From Intestinimonas aquisgranensis (GTDB taxonomy: Bacteria > Bacillota > Clostridia > Oscillospirales > Oscillospiraceae), in NCBI GenBank assembly GCA_020687605.1, contig JAJEQY010000031.1:1-35748 (forward strand): DNA of 35,748 nucleotides. Reading direction: 5' to 3'. The notes beneath the pieces were generated by a model. It worked only from the letters and a program-made list of their open reading frames with translations, had not been told where the DNA came from and did no database searches. Every line of letters starts with the position of its first letter. Position 1 is the stretch's first letter. The position numbers were made by a program, and so were the translations under genes. Below, piece after piece: positions 23,187 through 31,294 of this stretch.

Positions 23187-24779
23187 TTAGAAGCTCAGGT
23201 CGTTCCAGTACAGGGAGCTGTCGGCCTGGACCACGAGGCCCTTGACATAGTCAGCGTAGGTGATGTAGGAGACATCGCTGTAGAAGGGGATGATGTTCCA
23301 GTTCTTGAACATCTCCATCTGGATCTCGCCGATCTTGGCGGTGCGCTCGTCGCTGTCCACGGTGGAGGCGGCGTCTTCCACGGCGGCGTAGTAGGCGTCA
23401 TCGTTGCCGGGGGCATCCTGGTCGTAGTAGCAGCTGTTCAGGACCAGGATGGGCTCGGCCCACTCCAGCACCTCGATGCCGGCATCATAGGCGTCGTTGT
23501 TGATGTTCTCGTAGACATAGTTCCAGTCGATGGACTCGATGTTCATCTGGATGCCGATGTCCTTCATCTGCTCCTGGAGGCCCTGAGCGATGGTGATGCT
23601 GGTGCCGGAGGAGCGGGTGTAGAAGGTGAACTCCAGGGGAGCGCCGTCCTTCTCCACGTAGCCGTCGCCGTCGGAGTCGGTGTAGCCGGCATCGGCCAGG
23701 ATCTGCTTGGCCCGCTCGGGGTCGTTGGCGTAGTTGGCCATGAAGTCGTCCTTGGCCTCCTGGGAGAAGTTCTTCACGGAGTCGTAGATCATGGAGTAGG
23801 CGGGCACGGCGTCACCGTCGGTGAGGGCGCACAGGGCGTCGCGGTCGATGGCCAGGGCCACGGCCTGGCGCACGGCGATGTCCTCAAAGACGCTGCCCTC
23901 GTCGGTGTTGAGCTCGAAGTACTCGATGTTGGGGTAGGACTTGCCCACGATCTGGAAGCCCTCCAGGCCCTCCAGCTGGGAGCGGCTGTCGGAGCCGAAG
24001 CCGCCGCCGCTGACCATGTCGATATCGCCGGCCTTGTACTCCTCCAGGATGGTGAACTCCTCCTGGTTGGAGTTGAACTTGACCTCCACACGCTTGATCT
24101 GGGCAGGGCCCTTGTTGGTGACCAGGGGGTTGTCGGACTTGTAGCCCTCGTTGGCCACCAGAGTCACGCCGGAGCCGGGCTCATACTCCTCCACGGAGTA
24201 CATGCCGTAGGGCACGGCGCCCCACATGAGCTCATCCTTGGTCATAGAGTCCAGCTGGTCCTTGTCGATGACGCCCATGAAGCACTCGCCCAGGTAGTAA
24301 AGCAGGTCGGAGCGGAAGGTGGAAAGGTGGAAAATCACGTTCCGGCCGTCCACCTCCATGGACTCGATGTTGGAGTAGCCGTCGGCGTAGGGGCTCACCT
24401 CCTGGCCCCACTCGATGGAGGCCACCACGTCCTCGGGCTCCACCTGCTCGCCGGTGGCGTAGTACTTGCCCTCGGGCACGGTCATGGTCATGGTGAGGCC
24501 ATCCTCACTGATGGTGAGGTCGGTGCACAGGCCGTCCAGCAGGTCGCCGCCGTCGGGGTTGAGGGTGAAGAGGGGGTCGGCGATCATGGACTGGACGCTG
24601 GTCCAGGCGTCCTGCTGGTAGGGGTCGGTGCCGTACCACTCGTCGTCGGAGACCACGAAGACCTCCCGCTCCGCGGTATCCCCGCCCTCAGCGCTGCCGC
24701 CGTCATTGCCGCCGCAGCCGGAGAGCACACCGGCCAGCATAGCGCCGCAGAGGGCCATTGCGATCCATCTTCTTTTCAT
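23187..24779 (-). CDS. Peptide ABC transporter substrate-binding lipoprotein (SBP family 5)
   Basis: Extracellular, lipid-anchored peptide receptor of 530 aa. A lipoprotein signal (basic start MKRRW, hydrophobic core, lipobox LSGC with C22) is followed by a Gly/Glu-rich linker. The mature part matches the SBP-5 / DppA-OppA fold: DEWYGTDPYQQ, LCTDLTISEDGLTMTMTVPE, ATGEQVEPEDVVASIEWG, YPNIEYFELNTDEGSVFEDI, VRQAVALAIDRDAL, and the C-terminal block AKIGEIQMEMFKNWNIIPFY. Start ATG with AAGGAGG. It is downstream of the permeases and ATPases, an unusual order, followed by a strong hairpin. The ligand is unknown; the nearby D-/beta-peptidases suggest unusual peptides. Confidence 0.93.
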   Translation of the reverse strand: MKRRWIAMALCGAMLAGVLSGCGGNDGGSAEGGDTAEREVFVVSDDEWYGTDPYQQDAWTSVQSMIADPLFTLNPDGGDLLDGLCTDLTISEDGLTMTMTVPEGKYYATGEQVEPEDVVASIEWGQEVSPYADGYSNIESMEVDGRNVIFHLSTFRSDLLYYLGECFMGVIDKDQLDSMTKDELMWGAVPYGMYSVEEYEPGSGVTLVANEGYKSDNPLVTNKGPAQIKRVEVKFNSNQEEFTILEEYKAGDIDMVSGGGFGSDSRSQLEGLEGFQIVGKSYPNIEYFELNTDEGSVFEDIAVRQAVALAIDRDALCALTDGDAVPAYSMIYDSVKNFSQEAKDDFMANYANDPERAKQILADAGYTDSDGDGYVEKDGAPLEFTFYTRSSGTSITIAQGLQEQMKDIGIQMNIESIDWNYVYENINNDAYDAGIEVLEWAEPILVLNSCYYDQDAPGNDDAYYAAVEDAASTVDSDERTAKIGEIQMEMFKNWNIIPFYSDVSYITYADYVKGLVVQADSSLYWNDLSF

Positions 24780-24808
24780 AAACTTGTTCCTCCTTATCTG
24801 AATCTCAA

Positions 24809-25780
24809 TTATATCTCAAGTGGGTGGAAACAGGCCACTTGATGATCTTCTCCCACGGTCACCGGCTCCGGGTCCCGCTCCCGGCACTCCGGACCGGCGT
24901 ACCGGCACCGGGGCGCGAACCGGCAGCCGGCGCCCATGTTGATGAGGCTGCCGGCGTCCCCCTCCATGATCTCCTTCTTCCGGCCGCGAAGCCGGGGGTC
25001 CAGAATGGGGGCGGCGTCCATGAGGCCCTTGGTGTAGGGGTGCTTGGGGTGCTCGGCCACCGCCTCGGTGGGGCCGAACTCCACCAGCTTGCCCAGGTAC
25101 ATGACGGCGATCTTGTCGCTGATGTACTTGATGACATTGAGGTCGTGGGTGATGATGAGGTAGGTGAGCCCCATCTCCTCCTGGAGGTCCAGCAGCAGGT
25201 TGAGAATCTGGGCCTGGACGGAGACATCCAGAGCGCTGGTGGGCTCATCCAGGATCATGATCTTGGGCGAGAGGGCCAGGGCACGGGCGATGGCGATGCG
25301 CTGGAGCTGTCCGCCGGAGAGCTGGTGGGGATAGCTGTCCAGATAGCGCCGGTCCATCTTGACCATGTCCAGGACCTCTCCGGCCTTCTTCCGGGCCTCG
25401 GCCCGGGGGACGCCGTGGATGATCATGGGGCGCATGATGGAGCTCTCCACCGTCTGCCGGGGGTTGAGGTTGGAGGCCGGGTCCTGGAAGACCACAGCGA
25501 TATCCCGGTGGAGCTTATCCATGTCCTTCCGAGTGGCCTTGGCCAGGTCCACCCCGTCGATGAGCACGTCGCCGCCGGTCATCTTGGAGAGGCTGAGCAC
25601 CACCCGGGCCAGGGTGGTCTTGCCGCTGCCCGACTCGCCCACCAGACCTACGATCTCCCCCTTCTCCACCGAGAAGGAGATGTCGTCCACCGCCTTGACC
25701 ACCCGCTTGTCGGTGCCGATGAGGCCCTTGGAGAGCTTGAAGTGCTTTTGCAGGTGGTTCAGCTGGATCATTGCTGACAT
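24809..25780 (-). CDS. dppF: Peptide ABC transporter ATPase (DppF/OppF)
   Basis: Cytoplasmic ATPase subunit, 323 aa. Walker A GESGSGKTTL, Q loop FQDPASNLNPR, signature LSGGQLQRIAIARAL, Walker B ILDEPTSALDVSVQAQ and H loop THDLNVI are all intact. The C-terminal OppF/DppF region (HPYTKGLMDAAP) ends with a Cys cluster (CRFAPRCRYAGPEC) like the [4Fe-4S]-type region of these ATPases. The start is MSAMIQLNHL with AGGAGG about 8 bases upstream; an ATG three codons downstream is possible. It overlaps dppD by 13 bases, so the ATPases are translationally coupled. Confidence 0.94.
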   Translation of the reverse strand: MSAMIQLNHLQKHFKLSKGLIGTDKRVVKAVDDISFSVEKGEIVGLVGESGSGKTTLARVVLSLSKMTGGDVLIDGVDLAKATRKDMDKLHRDIAVVFQDPASNLNPRQTVESSIMRPMIIHGVPRAEARKKAGEVLDMVKMDRRYLDSYPHQLSGGQLQRIAIARALALSPKIMILDEPTSALDVSVQAQILNLLLDLQEEMGLTYLIITHDLNVIKYISDKIAVMYLGKLVEFGPTEAVAEHPKHPYTKGLMDAAPILDPRLRGRKKEIMEGDAGSLINMGAGCRFAPRCRYAGPECRERDPEPVTVGEDHQVACFHPLEI

Positions 25781-26757
25781 GTCTGCGCCTCCTCTCCGCC
25801 GACGGCAAAGCACCGGCAGCCGTGGGTGGGGCTGACCATGGCCGCTTCCGGCGTCTGGGCAAAGCACCGCTCCGACGCCATGGGACAGCGGTTGGCAAAC
25901 CGGCAGCCCGGCTTCTGATCCAGGATGCGGGGCACCGACCCGTCGATGGTCTGGAGCCGCCCCTCCTTCTTGGTACGCCGGGGCAGGGCCTGCATCAGCA
26001 GCCGGGTATAGGGGTGTTTGGGCTGCTCGAAGATCTCGAACACATCCCCCCACTCCACCACCTCGCCGGCGTACATCACGGCGATCCTGTCCGCCACCTC
26101 GGCCACCAGACCGAAGTTGTGGGTGATGAGCATAATGGCGGTGTGGTACTTTTCCTTCAGGTCCTTGATGATCTCCAGGATCTGGGCCTCGATGGTCACA
26201 TCCAGGGCGGTGGTGGGCTCGTCGGCGATGAGCAGCTCCGGGTTCCGGGAGAGCATCATGGCGATCATCACCCGCTGCCGCATGCCGCCGGAGAGCTCAT
26301 GGGGATAGCTCCGTGCCCGCTCCTGGGCGTCGGGCATCTTCACGTCCTGGTAGAGCTTGACCACCCGGTTCCAGGCCTCCTGCCGGTCCACACGGTCCAG
26401 CAGGATGGCCTCCTGGACCTGGGTACCCGTCGTATAGACCGGGTTGAGGGAGTCCAGGGGGTTTTGGAAGATCATGCCGATCTCCTTGCCCCGGATGGCC
26501 TCCATCTGCTTCTCCGAGCAGGTCCGCAGGTCCTTTCCCTTGAACACGATCTCTCCGCTGACCCGGGCGTTGCCGCCGGGCAGCAGATTCATGATGCTGT
26601 GGGCCACGGTGGATTTGCCGCAGCCCGACTCGCCCACCACGGCGAAGATCTCGCCCCGCCCGATGGAAAAGCTCACGTCGTGGACGGCGGAGAGAAGACC
26701 GCCTTTGACCTTATAGTCGATACACAGGTGATCCAGTCTCAACAATTCTTCACTCAT
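25768..26757 (-). CDS. dppD: Peptide ABC transporter ATPase (DppD/OppD)
   Basis: Partner ATPase of 329 aa. Walker A GESGCGKSTVAHSIM, Q loop FQNPLDSLNP, signature ELSGGMRQRVMIAMML, Walker B LIADEPTTALDVTIEAQ and H loop THNFGLVAEV are intact. The C-terminal DppD region shows HPYTRLLMQALP and the Cys cluster (CRFANRCPMASERC) seen in this subgroup. The first ATG has AAGGAGG about 10 bases upstream. It is 15 bases after dppC and overlaps dppF. With DppF it forms the heterodimeric motor of the importer. Confidence 0.94.
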   Translation of the reverse strand: MSEELLRLDHLCIDYKVKGGLLSAVHDVSFSIGRGEIFAVVGESGCGKSTVAHSIMNLLPGGNARVSGEIVFKGKDLRTCSEKQMEAIRGKEIGMIFQNPLDSLNPVYTTGTQVQEAILLDRVDRQEAWNRVVKLYQDVKMPDAQERARSYPHELSGGMRQRVMIAMMLSRNPELLIADEPTTALDVTIEAQILEIIKDLKEKYHTAIMLITHNFGLVAEVADRIAVMYAGEVVEWGDVFEIFEQPKHPYTRLLMQALPRRTKKEGRLQTIDGSVPRILDQKPGCRFANRCPMASERCFAQTPEAAMVSPTHGCRCFAVGGEEAQTCQQ

Positions 26758-26772
26758 ATACCGTGCCCCTCC

Positions 26773-27627
26773 TTATTGCGCCTTCATATGGGGATCCAAC
26801 ACATCTCTCAGGCCCTCGCCCAGCAGATTGAAGCCGATCACCGTGTAGACCAGGGCGATGCCGGGGAAAATGCTCAGCCAGGGGGCTCTGCCGATATAGT
26901 TGATGCCGTTTGACAGGGCCAGGCCCCAATCGGGAGAGGGCGCCTGGGAGCCCAGGCCCAGGAAGGAGAGGGTGGTGGTGGACAATATTGTGCCCGGCAG
27001 ACTCATGGACACCATGACGATGAGAGAGGGGACCACGTTGGGGAAGATATACCGGAACATCAGGGAGAAGGCCGACTCACCGAAGGCGGCGCCGGTCTCC
27101 ACAAAGGACATGGTCTTCAGGGACATGGTCTTGGCCCGGATGGGGCGGGCATAGCTGGCCCAGGAGACCAGTGAGATGGCGATGACCGAGTTGGTGAGGC
27201 CCTTGCCGATGAGGGTGACCACCGCCAGGGCCAGGATGGTGCCGGGGATGCACCAGGTGAGGTCGGTGAGGAAGGAGAACACCCGGTCCACCCACTTGCC
27301 GAAGTAGCCGCAGATGAGGCCCACGGTGACGCCGATGACCAGCTGGAGGGTGGCGCCCAGGAAGGCCACCCACAGGGTGATGCGGGTACCGTAGATGGTG
27401 CGGGAGAAGACGTCCCGGCCCAGCTCGTCGGTACCGAACCAGAATTCGGCGCAGGGGGCGGTGTACTTTGCCCCCACCAGCTGGTCGGTGTAGTCGTAGG
27501 GGGCGATCACATCGGCGAAGACAGCCACCAGGATGACGCTGAGCAAAATCACAAATCCTACCATAAAATTCCAGTTTTTCAGGCAGGACAGGAGGGTCTC
27601 TTTTACCTTATTGCTTCTTCCGCCCAT
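26773..27627 (-). CDS. dppC: Peptide ABC transporter permease (DppC)
   Basis: Inner-membrane permease, about 284 aa, with the DppC/OppC N-terminal TM (FMVGFVILLSVILVAVFADV), the conserved APYDYTDQLVG and FWFGTDELGRDVFSRTIYG blocks, and a binding-protein-dependent transport domain with the EAA-type loop ETGAAFGESAFSLMFRYIFP. Five further TMs follow. The start is either ATG at 27627 or GTG at 27630; GGAGG suits both, and it overlaps the dppB stop by one or four bases (GTGATG). The C-terminus GEGLRDVLDPHMK is typical. Confidence 0.93.
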   Translation of the reverse strand: MGGRSNKVKETLLSCLKNWNFMVGFVILLSVILVAVFADVIAPYDYTDQLVGAKYTAPCAEFWFGTDELGRDVFSRTIYGTRITLWVAFLGATLQLVIGVTVGLICGYFGKWVDRVFSFLTDLTWCIPGTILALAVVTLIGKGLTNSVIAISLVSWASYARPIRAKTMSLKTMSFVETGAAFGESAFSLMFRYIFPNVVPSLIVMVSMSLPGTILSTTTLSFLGLGSQAPSPDWGLALSNGINYIGRAPWLSIFPGIALVYTVIGFNLLGEGLRDVLDPHMKAQ

Positions 27628-28568
27628 CACTTGTCACCTCCCCCCATGGCGATCCGGATGCGCGGATCCAGAAGGCCAATGACGATGTCGCTGATCAGGT
27701 TGCAGATCACCGTCAGGATGGCGATGATGAGCAGCACCGCCTGCACCACCGGGAAGTCCTGTACCACGATGGAGTTGAGCAGCAGGTTGCCCATCCCGGT
27801 GATATTGAAGATCTTCTCGGTGACCACCGCGCCGGAGATGAGCCAGGGGATGGACATAAAGACCTGAACCGTGACCACGATGAGGGCGTTGCGCAGCACA
27901 TGCTTGACCATAACGGTCCGGCGGGGCAGGCCCTTGGCAAAGGCGGTGGTGACATACTTCTCGTTGAGGACCTCCAGCACCTCGGCCTTGGTCAGACGGA
28001 TGGAACCCGCCACGCTGGAGGCCACCAGGGAGAATACCGGCAGGATGAAGTAGGCCGCGCTCTTGTCGCCGCTGATGGGCAGGATGTCCAGCCACACGCC
28101 GAAGATCAGGATGAGCAGGGCGCCCAGCCAGAAGGCCGGCATGGCGGTGAGGATCAGGGTGAAGTTCACCGTGAGCCGGTCAAATAGAGAGTCCTTTTTG
28201 ATGGCGCATAAGAGGCCCACTGGCAGGGCGATGAGCAGCTCGATGACCAGAGACCAGCCGCACAGGGTGAGGCTCTTGGGAATGCGGGAGGCCATCAGGT
28301 CCCACACCGGCACCTTATACCGGGTGGAGGTGCCGAAGTCCCGCTCCAGGACGATCCCCTTCACCCAGTCCACATACTGCTCCACCAGAGGGCGGTCATA
28401 GCCCATCTCGTGGGCGATCTCGGCCTTTTTCTCTGCCGACACCTTCCGGTCCACCACCATATCCACCGGGTTGCCCGGCATCATATAGAGCAGACTGAAG
28501 ACCAGAATGGAAACGGATACTACCAGCAGCACACCCTGAAGGACCCGTTTGATGAGATAGCTTTTCAT
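27627..28568 (-). CDS. dppB: Peptide ABC transporter permease (DppB)
   Basis: Inner-membrane permease of 313 aa. It shows the DppB start (MKSYLIKRVLQGVLLVVSVS), FSLLYMMPGNPVD, a periplasmic/cytoplasmic segment with LVEQYVDWVKGIVLERDFGTS, and the transport domain with the loop TAFAKGLPRRTVMVKHVLRN (EAA motif). About six TMs. AGGAGG about 9 bases before the ATG. It starts 24 bases after the serine hydrolase stop and its stop overlaps the dppC start, the normal permease pair order. Confidence 0.94.
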   Translation of the reverse strand: MKSYLIKRVLQGVLLVVSVSILVFSLLYMMPGNPVDMVVDRKVSAEKKAEIAHEMGYDRPLVEQYVDWVKGIVLERDFGTSTRYKVPVWDLMASRIPKSLTLCGWSLVIELLIALPVGLLCAIKKDSLFDRLTVNFTLILTAMPAFWLGALLILIFGVWLDILPISGDKSAAYFILPVFSLVASSVAGSIRLTKAEVLEVLNEKYVTTAFAKGLPRRTVMVKHVLRNALIVVTVQVFMSIPWLISGAVVTEKIFNITGMGNLLLNSIVVQDFPVVQAVLLIIAILTVICNLISDIVIGLLDPRIRIAMGGGDK

Positions 28569-28592
28569 GGACTTTTTTCCTCCTCACAGGTC

Positions 28593-30023
28593 CTATGGCC
28601 GGGCGTCTGCGACCCGCTGATAGATTCGGGAGCCGCACTTCACGCCCCAGGCAAAGCCGTTCCGGGTGTAGAACCGCAGGGTGGTCACCCGCTTTTCCGG
28701 ATTTTTGGCGTCCACGGCGACGAAAATGTTCTGTCCGCACCAGCGCAGCAGCACCGGCTTATCCTGATAAGTACCGCTCAGGGCACCGTCCTTCCACTCC
28801 ACCACGCAGTGGGCGGGCAGCCCCTCCCGGGCCAGATAGTCGCCCACCAGCATCTCCGGCCGGCTGAAGGTCCCCCCGCTGGGGACCGCCCAGTAGTGCT
28901 CCGTCTCCAGGGGAAGGCCCAGGATGTAGTTGTAGCAGATCCACTGGAACTCCTCCACATCCACGTCGCCCTCGTTGCACAGGACGGCCACACTGTAACC
29001 GCCCTCCATGAATCCGCCCTGGGTGGACACGCCGTGGAGGCCGCCGGAGTGCTGGCACACCATTTTGCCGCCTATGAGGCTCTTCTCCAGGCCCATGCAG
29101 TAGTAATACTTTTTCCGCAGTGGGAAGGCCTTGCCGATCATCAGCTCCACCGCCTCGGCGGGGATGACCTGTTTTCCCTCCCACACGCCGCCGTTGGAGA
29201 GCATCTGGTAATAGCGGGTCATATCCTTGGCGGTGGACTTCACGCAGGCACAGCCCCGGAAGGGGGGCAGAATGGACCAGTTGTCGTCCCATATCAGCTT
29301 GCCGTCGTCGTCCCGCTCGAAGAGGCTGGTGATGTTGTCCCCGGCCATGGCCCGGGCCTCAGAGCAGTCCACATCCAGCACCGTCCGGGTCATGCCCAGG
29401 GGCTCGAAGATCCGCTTTTTCAAAAATTCCTCCAGGGTGGTGCCCGCGGCCTGGTCCACGATGTAGGAGAGGACGGCGTAGCCCTCGTTGGAATAGCTCA
29501 TGTACTCCCCGGGCGCTCCCACCGACTCATAGTTGCCGGCCGAGATGTAATCCACGATCTGCTCGATGCGGTCCATCTTGTTGGGGGCGGTGCGCACCAT
29601 TTCCCGGTACCAGTGGGTGTCCCGCTCCTTGCTGTTCATGGCAATGGACCACTCCAGGGGCTCCATGGGGGGCAGACCGGAACGGTGCATGGCCAGGGTC
29701 CGCACCGTGACGCACTCGTCCGGCGCGCCGGGGATATGGAAGTTGGGGAAATAGTTCACCACCGGGTCCTCCAGGCTCATCTTCCCCTCCGCCTGCAGGA
29801 TGCAGCAGGCCAGCGCCGTCATGGACTTGCTCATGGAGGCGATGCCGAACACCGTGTCGGCGTCCACCGGCTTTCGGTGCTCGATGCTCCGGTACCCGAA
29901 GCCCTTCTCATAGAGGATTCCCTCCGGCCCCCGGATGCACACCGACATGCCGGGGTAGCCCCGCTTTCGGAACCGCTCCTCCAGGCGGGCTTCCAGTTCT
30001 TTCACATTTCGCTCCACTTTCAT
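28593..30023 (-). CDS. Serine beta-lactamase-like hydrolase (D-aminopeptidase/DD-peptidase type)
   Basis: A 476-aa S12/class C-like serine hydrolase. Its catalytic motifs are S63-M-S-K66 (SxxK, in GIASMSKSMTALA), Y177-S-N179 (YxN, in MSYSNEGYAV) and H325-S-G327 (HxG, in QHSGGLHG, the place of KTG). This is the fold of penicillin-binding DD-peptidases, esterases and D-aminopeptidases. The extra roughly 140 C-terminal residues recall multi-domain D-aminopeptidases. No signal peptide is visible at MKVERNVKELEARLEERF, so it is probably cytoplasmic. The start has AGAGG unusually close to the ATG; a nearby GTG is possible. It is first gene of the peptide cluster, 24 bases before dppB. A true beta-lactamase is unlikely in this context; the substrate is unproven. 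Confidence 0.9.
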   Translation of the reverse strand: MKVERNVKELEARLEERFRKRGYPGMSVCIRGPEGILYEKGFGYRSIEHRKPVDADTVFGIASMSKSMTALACCILQAEGKMSLEDPVVNYFPNFHIPGAPDECVTVRTLAMHRSGLPPMEPLEWSIAMNSKERDTHWYREMVRTAPNKMDRIEQIVDYISAGNYESVGAPGEYMSYSNEGYAVLSYIVDQAAGTTLEEFLKKRIFEPLGMTRTVLDVDCSEARAMAGDNITSLFERDDDGKLIWDDNWSILPPFRGCACVKSTAKDMTRYYQMLSNGGVWEGKQVIPAEAVELMIGKAFPLRKKYYYCMGLEKSLIGGKMVCQHSGGLHGVSTQGGFMEGGYSVAVLCNEGDVDVEEFQWICYNYILGLPLETEHYWAVPSGGTFSRPEMLVGDYLAREGLPAHCVVEWKDGALSGTYQDKPVLLRWCGQNIFVAVDAKNPEKRVTTLRFYTRNGFAWGVKCGSRIYQRVADARP

Positions 30024-30086
30024 CACCTCTGGCGCTTGATTTCGCTGGCCGGCGCCCGTCCGAGGACGACACGTCGGGTCGTGCAA

Positions 30087-30103
30087 TGCGTATGCTATAT
30101 GCA
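30087..30103. promoter_or_regulatory. Possible LysR-type operator (TGC-N11-GCA)
   Basis: TGCGTATGCTATATGCA is a 17-base near-palindrome of the T-N11-A form recognised by LysR regulators. It lies about 65 bases before the first gene of the peptide cluster and just after the lysR terminator. I found no good sigma-A promoter in 30024-30106, which fits activator-dependent transcription. Confidence 0.4.
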
Positions 30104-30106
30104 AAA

Positions 30107-30139
30107 AAGGCGTCGCAACCTCCTAGATCGCGGCGCCTT
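30107..30139 (-). terminator. Rho-independent terminator of lysR
   Basis: On the minus strand a 10-bp stem with one mismatch (30139-30130 with 30116-30107) encloses 13 bases and is followed by a T run (CGCCTTTTTTGC). It separates lysR from the peptide cluster. Confidence 0.8.
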
Positions 30140-30212
30140 CGCTTTCCTAGTTTACTTTATCAAAGGATGGCTGTCAAGTGCGCATATTCCGGTTTTTTCC
30201 GTTTCCTCTCCC

Positions 30213-31091
30213 TCAGGTTCCGGCGGCACGCAGCGCGATGTCCAGAAAACGCCTCAGGACGGGGTCAGAGGAATCCCTTTGGAAAATCATTCCGTAGGAG
30301 AGGGGCGGCACATTTTGGATGGGGACGCAGGCGACCGCGCCGTCATAGAAGGACGGTATGGGCAGGATAGAGCAGCCGTACCCCGCCCGGACCAGGGTGA
30401 GGACCGCCCGCGGATTGTCGCTGGCGTGGATCCGCTCGGGGGAGATGTGCTGGACCACCCGGTTCTGGACCTCCACCACCTTGGAAGGAACGGTGTAGGA
30501 ATTGCAGAGGATGAGGTTCTGATCGTAGAGCGCCTCCTCACCGATCTCCGCCCGGCCCGCGTAGGGATGAGTCCTGGGCAGGACACAGCAAAGCGGGATC
30601 TTTCCCAGCTCCCGGAACATCAGCTCCTCCCTGACCGGCAGGTTCTCCCGGAAGCCCAACAGGACCTGGACCTCGTGCTGGAAGAAGAGGTTGAGGAGGG
30701 AGTGGTGGGGGATGACCTTGAGGAAGGGGTGGAAGGCGGGGATCTCCTCCCGGCACCGGTCCAGGATACCGCAGAGGAAGTCCAGGTCGGTCTCGCTCTC
30801 GCAGCCGATGGTCAGGGGCTGGACCCGGGCGTTGGTATGGTGCCGGAGCTTGGCGGTGGCGATCTTCAGCTGGCCCAGGATCTGCTTGGCGTGCTCCAGG
30901 AAGATGGCCCCGTCGGAGGTGAGGGAGACCGTCCGGGTGGTTCGGCGGAAGAGCTTGGCGTCCAGCTCCTCCTCCAGGGAGCGGATCTGCCGGGAGACGG
31001 CGGACTGGGTGATGTTCAGGGCCTCCGACGCCCGGGCGAAGTTCAAATGCTCCGCCACCTGGATAAAGCTCTCCAACTGTTGTACATTCAA
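30213..31091 (-). CDS. LysR-family transcriptional regulator
   Basis: A 292-aa LTTR. The N-terminal winged HTH shows MNVQQLESFIQVAEHLNFAR, ALNITQSAVSRQIRSLEEEL and KLFRRTTRTVSLTSDG; the C-terminal periplasmic-binding-like effector domain begins near LTIGCESETDLDF. Length is normal. The start is TTG (TTG-AAT-GTA), with AAGGGG about 10 bases upstream; the HTH register leaves no better start. It has its own promoter and terminator. It lies upstream of, and in the same orientation as, the peptide cluster, and divergently from the CoA activase gene, so it may regulate either or both. The effector is unknown. Confidence 0.9.
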   Translation of the reverse strand: MNVQQLESFIQVAEHLNFARASEALNITQSAVSRQIRSLEEELDAKLFRRTTRTVSLTSDGAIFLEHAKQILGQLKIATAKLRHHTNARVQPLTIGCESETDLDFLCGILDRCREEIPAFHPFLKVIPHHSLLNLFFQHEVQVLLGFRENLPVREELMFRELGKIPLCCVLPRTHPYAGRAEIGEEALYDQNLILCNSYTVPSKVVEVQNRVVQHISPERIHASDNPRAVLTLVRAGYGCSILPIPSFYDGAVACVPIQNVPPLSYGMIFQRDSSDPVLRRFLDIALRAAGT

Positions 31092-31127
31092 GCACAGTCA
31101 CCCCTTATTCATGCGTTTTTCTCATCA

Positions 31128-31156
31128 ATAATACCATTTTTTCACTTCTATTTCAA
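31128..31156 (-). promoter_or_regulatory. Sigma-A promoter of lysR
   Basis: On the minus strand TTGAAA (31156-31151), 17 bases, TATTAT (31133-31128), with TG just before the -10 box (extended -10). The leader is about 30 bases. Confidence 0.7.
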
Positions 31157-31158
31157 TA

Positions 31159-31172
31159 TAAAACATGTTTTA
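31159..31172. promoter_or_regulatory. 14-bp perfect palindrome next to lysR promoter
   Basis: TAAAACATGTTTTA sits a few bases upstream of the lysR -35 box, where an LTTR often binds for autoregulation. The same gap also serves the divergent 31295 gene, so both could be controlled from here. I see no clear plus-strand promoter. Confidence 0.5.
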
Positions 31173-31196
31173 ATACTAAGATGGAATGTTAGGCCG

Positions 31197-31224
31197 CCAT
31201 TTTTCGAAACAGGCGGAAAAATGG
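31197..31224 (+). other. Possible leader hairpin before the CoA activase gene
   Basis: CCATTTTTC (31197-31205) can pair with GAAAAATGG (31216-31224) around ten bases, about 70 bases before the ATG. It has no terminator-like T run after it, and its role is unknown. Confidence 0.3.
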
Positions 31225-31294
31225 GGCAAAAACGGGCCGCCGGGCATCGTCCCCGACGTCACCGTGAATTTTTAGAGAAAGAACGAAGGAAGCC

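Noticed and set aside
28593..30023. Calling the S12-like hydrolase an antibiotic-resistance beta-lactamase
   Set aside because: The SxxK, YxN and HxG motifs are shared by esterases, DD-peptidases and D-aminopeptidases; there is no export signal, and the neighbours are peptide importer and peptidase genes.
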